DNA of 43,575 nt, taken from positions 1 to 43,575 of the forward strand of contig JANQLS010000131.1 in NCBI GenBank assembly GCA_028280485.1, in the 5' to 3' direction. Shown here piece after piece: positions 43,293 through 43,575 of the stretch. Numbering within the stretch: position 1 is the first letter of the stretch; each line of letters begins with the position of its first letter. Source of the DNA: Planctomycetota bacterium (GTDB taxonomy: Bacteria > Planctomycetota > UBA8108 > JACQVS01). The notes under the pieces were generated by a model. It was not told where the DNA came from. It did not search any database and saw only the letters and a list, made by a program, of their open reading frames with translations. The position numbers were made by a program, and so were the translations under genes.

Positions 43293-43422
43293 GGGCTGAA
43301 AGCCCGTCATAGCCGAGCCCAGGGCAGAGCGAAGCGTCGCCCTGGGTCAATAATGTCCTTCCAAAAAAGCCCTGTAAGGGCGTAATATTTACATGAGTTT
43401 TTATTACGCCCTTACAGGGCTT
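43293..43422. repeat. REP-like palindrome cluster
   Basis: Three hairpins follow each other. GGGCT (43293-43297) pairs with AGCCC (43301-43305). CCCAGGGC (43318-43325) pairs with GCCCTGGG (43339-43346). The arms 43367-43387 and 43402-43422 form a perfect 21-bp stem (AAGCCCTGTAAGGGCG core) with a 14-nt loop. The wording 'GGGCTGAAAGCCC ... CCCAGGGC ... GCCCTG' resembles dispersed REP elements in many planctomycete and verrucomicrobial genomes. It lies 85 bases after the oxidoreductase stop and could also serve as its terminator. Confidence 0.7.
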
Positions 43423-43505
43423 ACTTCTACCCAGGGAGGTTGAGAATTTTTAGATTCCTATGAAATCAAAATTCATAACAAAGAATTAAGCACCAATATT
43501 AATAA

Positions 43506-43526
43506 GCCCGGAGCGTAAGCGACGGG
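43506..43526. repeat. Short REP-like palindrome
   Basis: CCCG-GAGCGTAAGCGA-CGGG with an inner GC-GTAA-GC turn. It resembles short dispersed GC-rich palindromes in planctomycete genomes. The surrounding 43423-43575 is AT-rich and shows no gene. Confidence 0.4.
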
Positions 43527-43575
43527 ACAATGCAAAAATATTTGGTGGGTGGGAATTAAATGCCTGAGTTATCCC

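Overview
The window most likely comes from a member of the Planctomycetota of moderate, rather low G+C. The reasons are family-level: a planctomycete-type ECF sigma factor overlapping a giant Ser/Thr kinase with WD40 and TPR repeats; very large secreted proteins ending in a dockerin-like pair of Asp-rich repeats (pattern RGDAN-DG--DITDPI); a neutral-ceramidase/DUF1080 fusion; and large gaps holding palindromic repeats. No rRNA, tRNA, CRISPR array, transposase or phage gene was seen.

Layout. 1-150: three perfect hairpins in a row. 151-2807 (+): four closely spaced small genes (DUF1579, GNAT acetyltransferase, unknown protein with a hydrophobic segment, DUF4272). 2888-7111 (-): an exported alpha/beta hydrolase and a large, AT-richer, membrane-anchored helical-repeat protein. 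7209-11564 (+): an exported protein ending in a glycerophosphodiester phosphodiesterase domain, a small putative lipoprotein, a zinc-ribbon/acyl-carrier-like small protein and a membrane-anchored unknown. 11583-11690: a MITE-like inverted repeat between convergent genes. 11759-15626 (-): ceramidase/DUF1080 fusion and an FG-GAP propeller protein with dockerin. 15880-21084 (-): a 1734-residue secreted protein with eight copies of a ~79-residue 'GRWW' repeat, a six-bladed TolB-like propeller and a dockerin. 21297-26100 (-): Ser/Thr kinase followed by an overlapping ECF sigma factor. 26214-37639 (-): two tandem paralogous 5.6-kb genes for ~1860-residue secreted multidomain proteins with a degenerate zincin motif. 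37640-38537: a long non-coding gap. 38538-43208 (+): an unusually large pyruvate:ferredoxin oxidoreductase-like enzyme (NifJ type). 43209-43575: REP-like palindromes.

How it may fit together. The three largest secreted-protein genes (15880-21084, 26214-31796, 32063-37639) share an upstream motif that looks like an ECF sigma promoter (TGTCCC or a variant, exactly 17 bases, then CAGTT, on the minus strand). The sigma factor and its kinase lie between them. The simplest inference is a local regulon: the kinase senses something, acts on or with the sigma factor, and the sigma factor drives the giant dockerin-bearing surface proteins. The two tandem giants also carry a domain that looks cohesin-like, so dockerin/cohesin-type assembly at the cell surface is possible. 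This regulon is a hypothesis from sequence patterns only.
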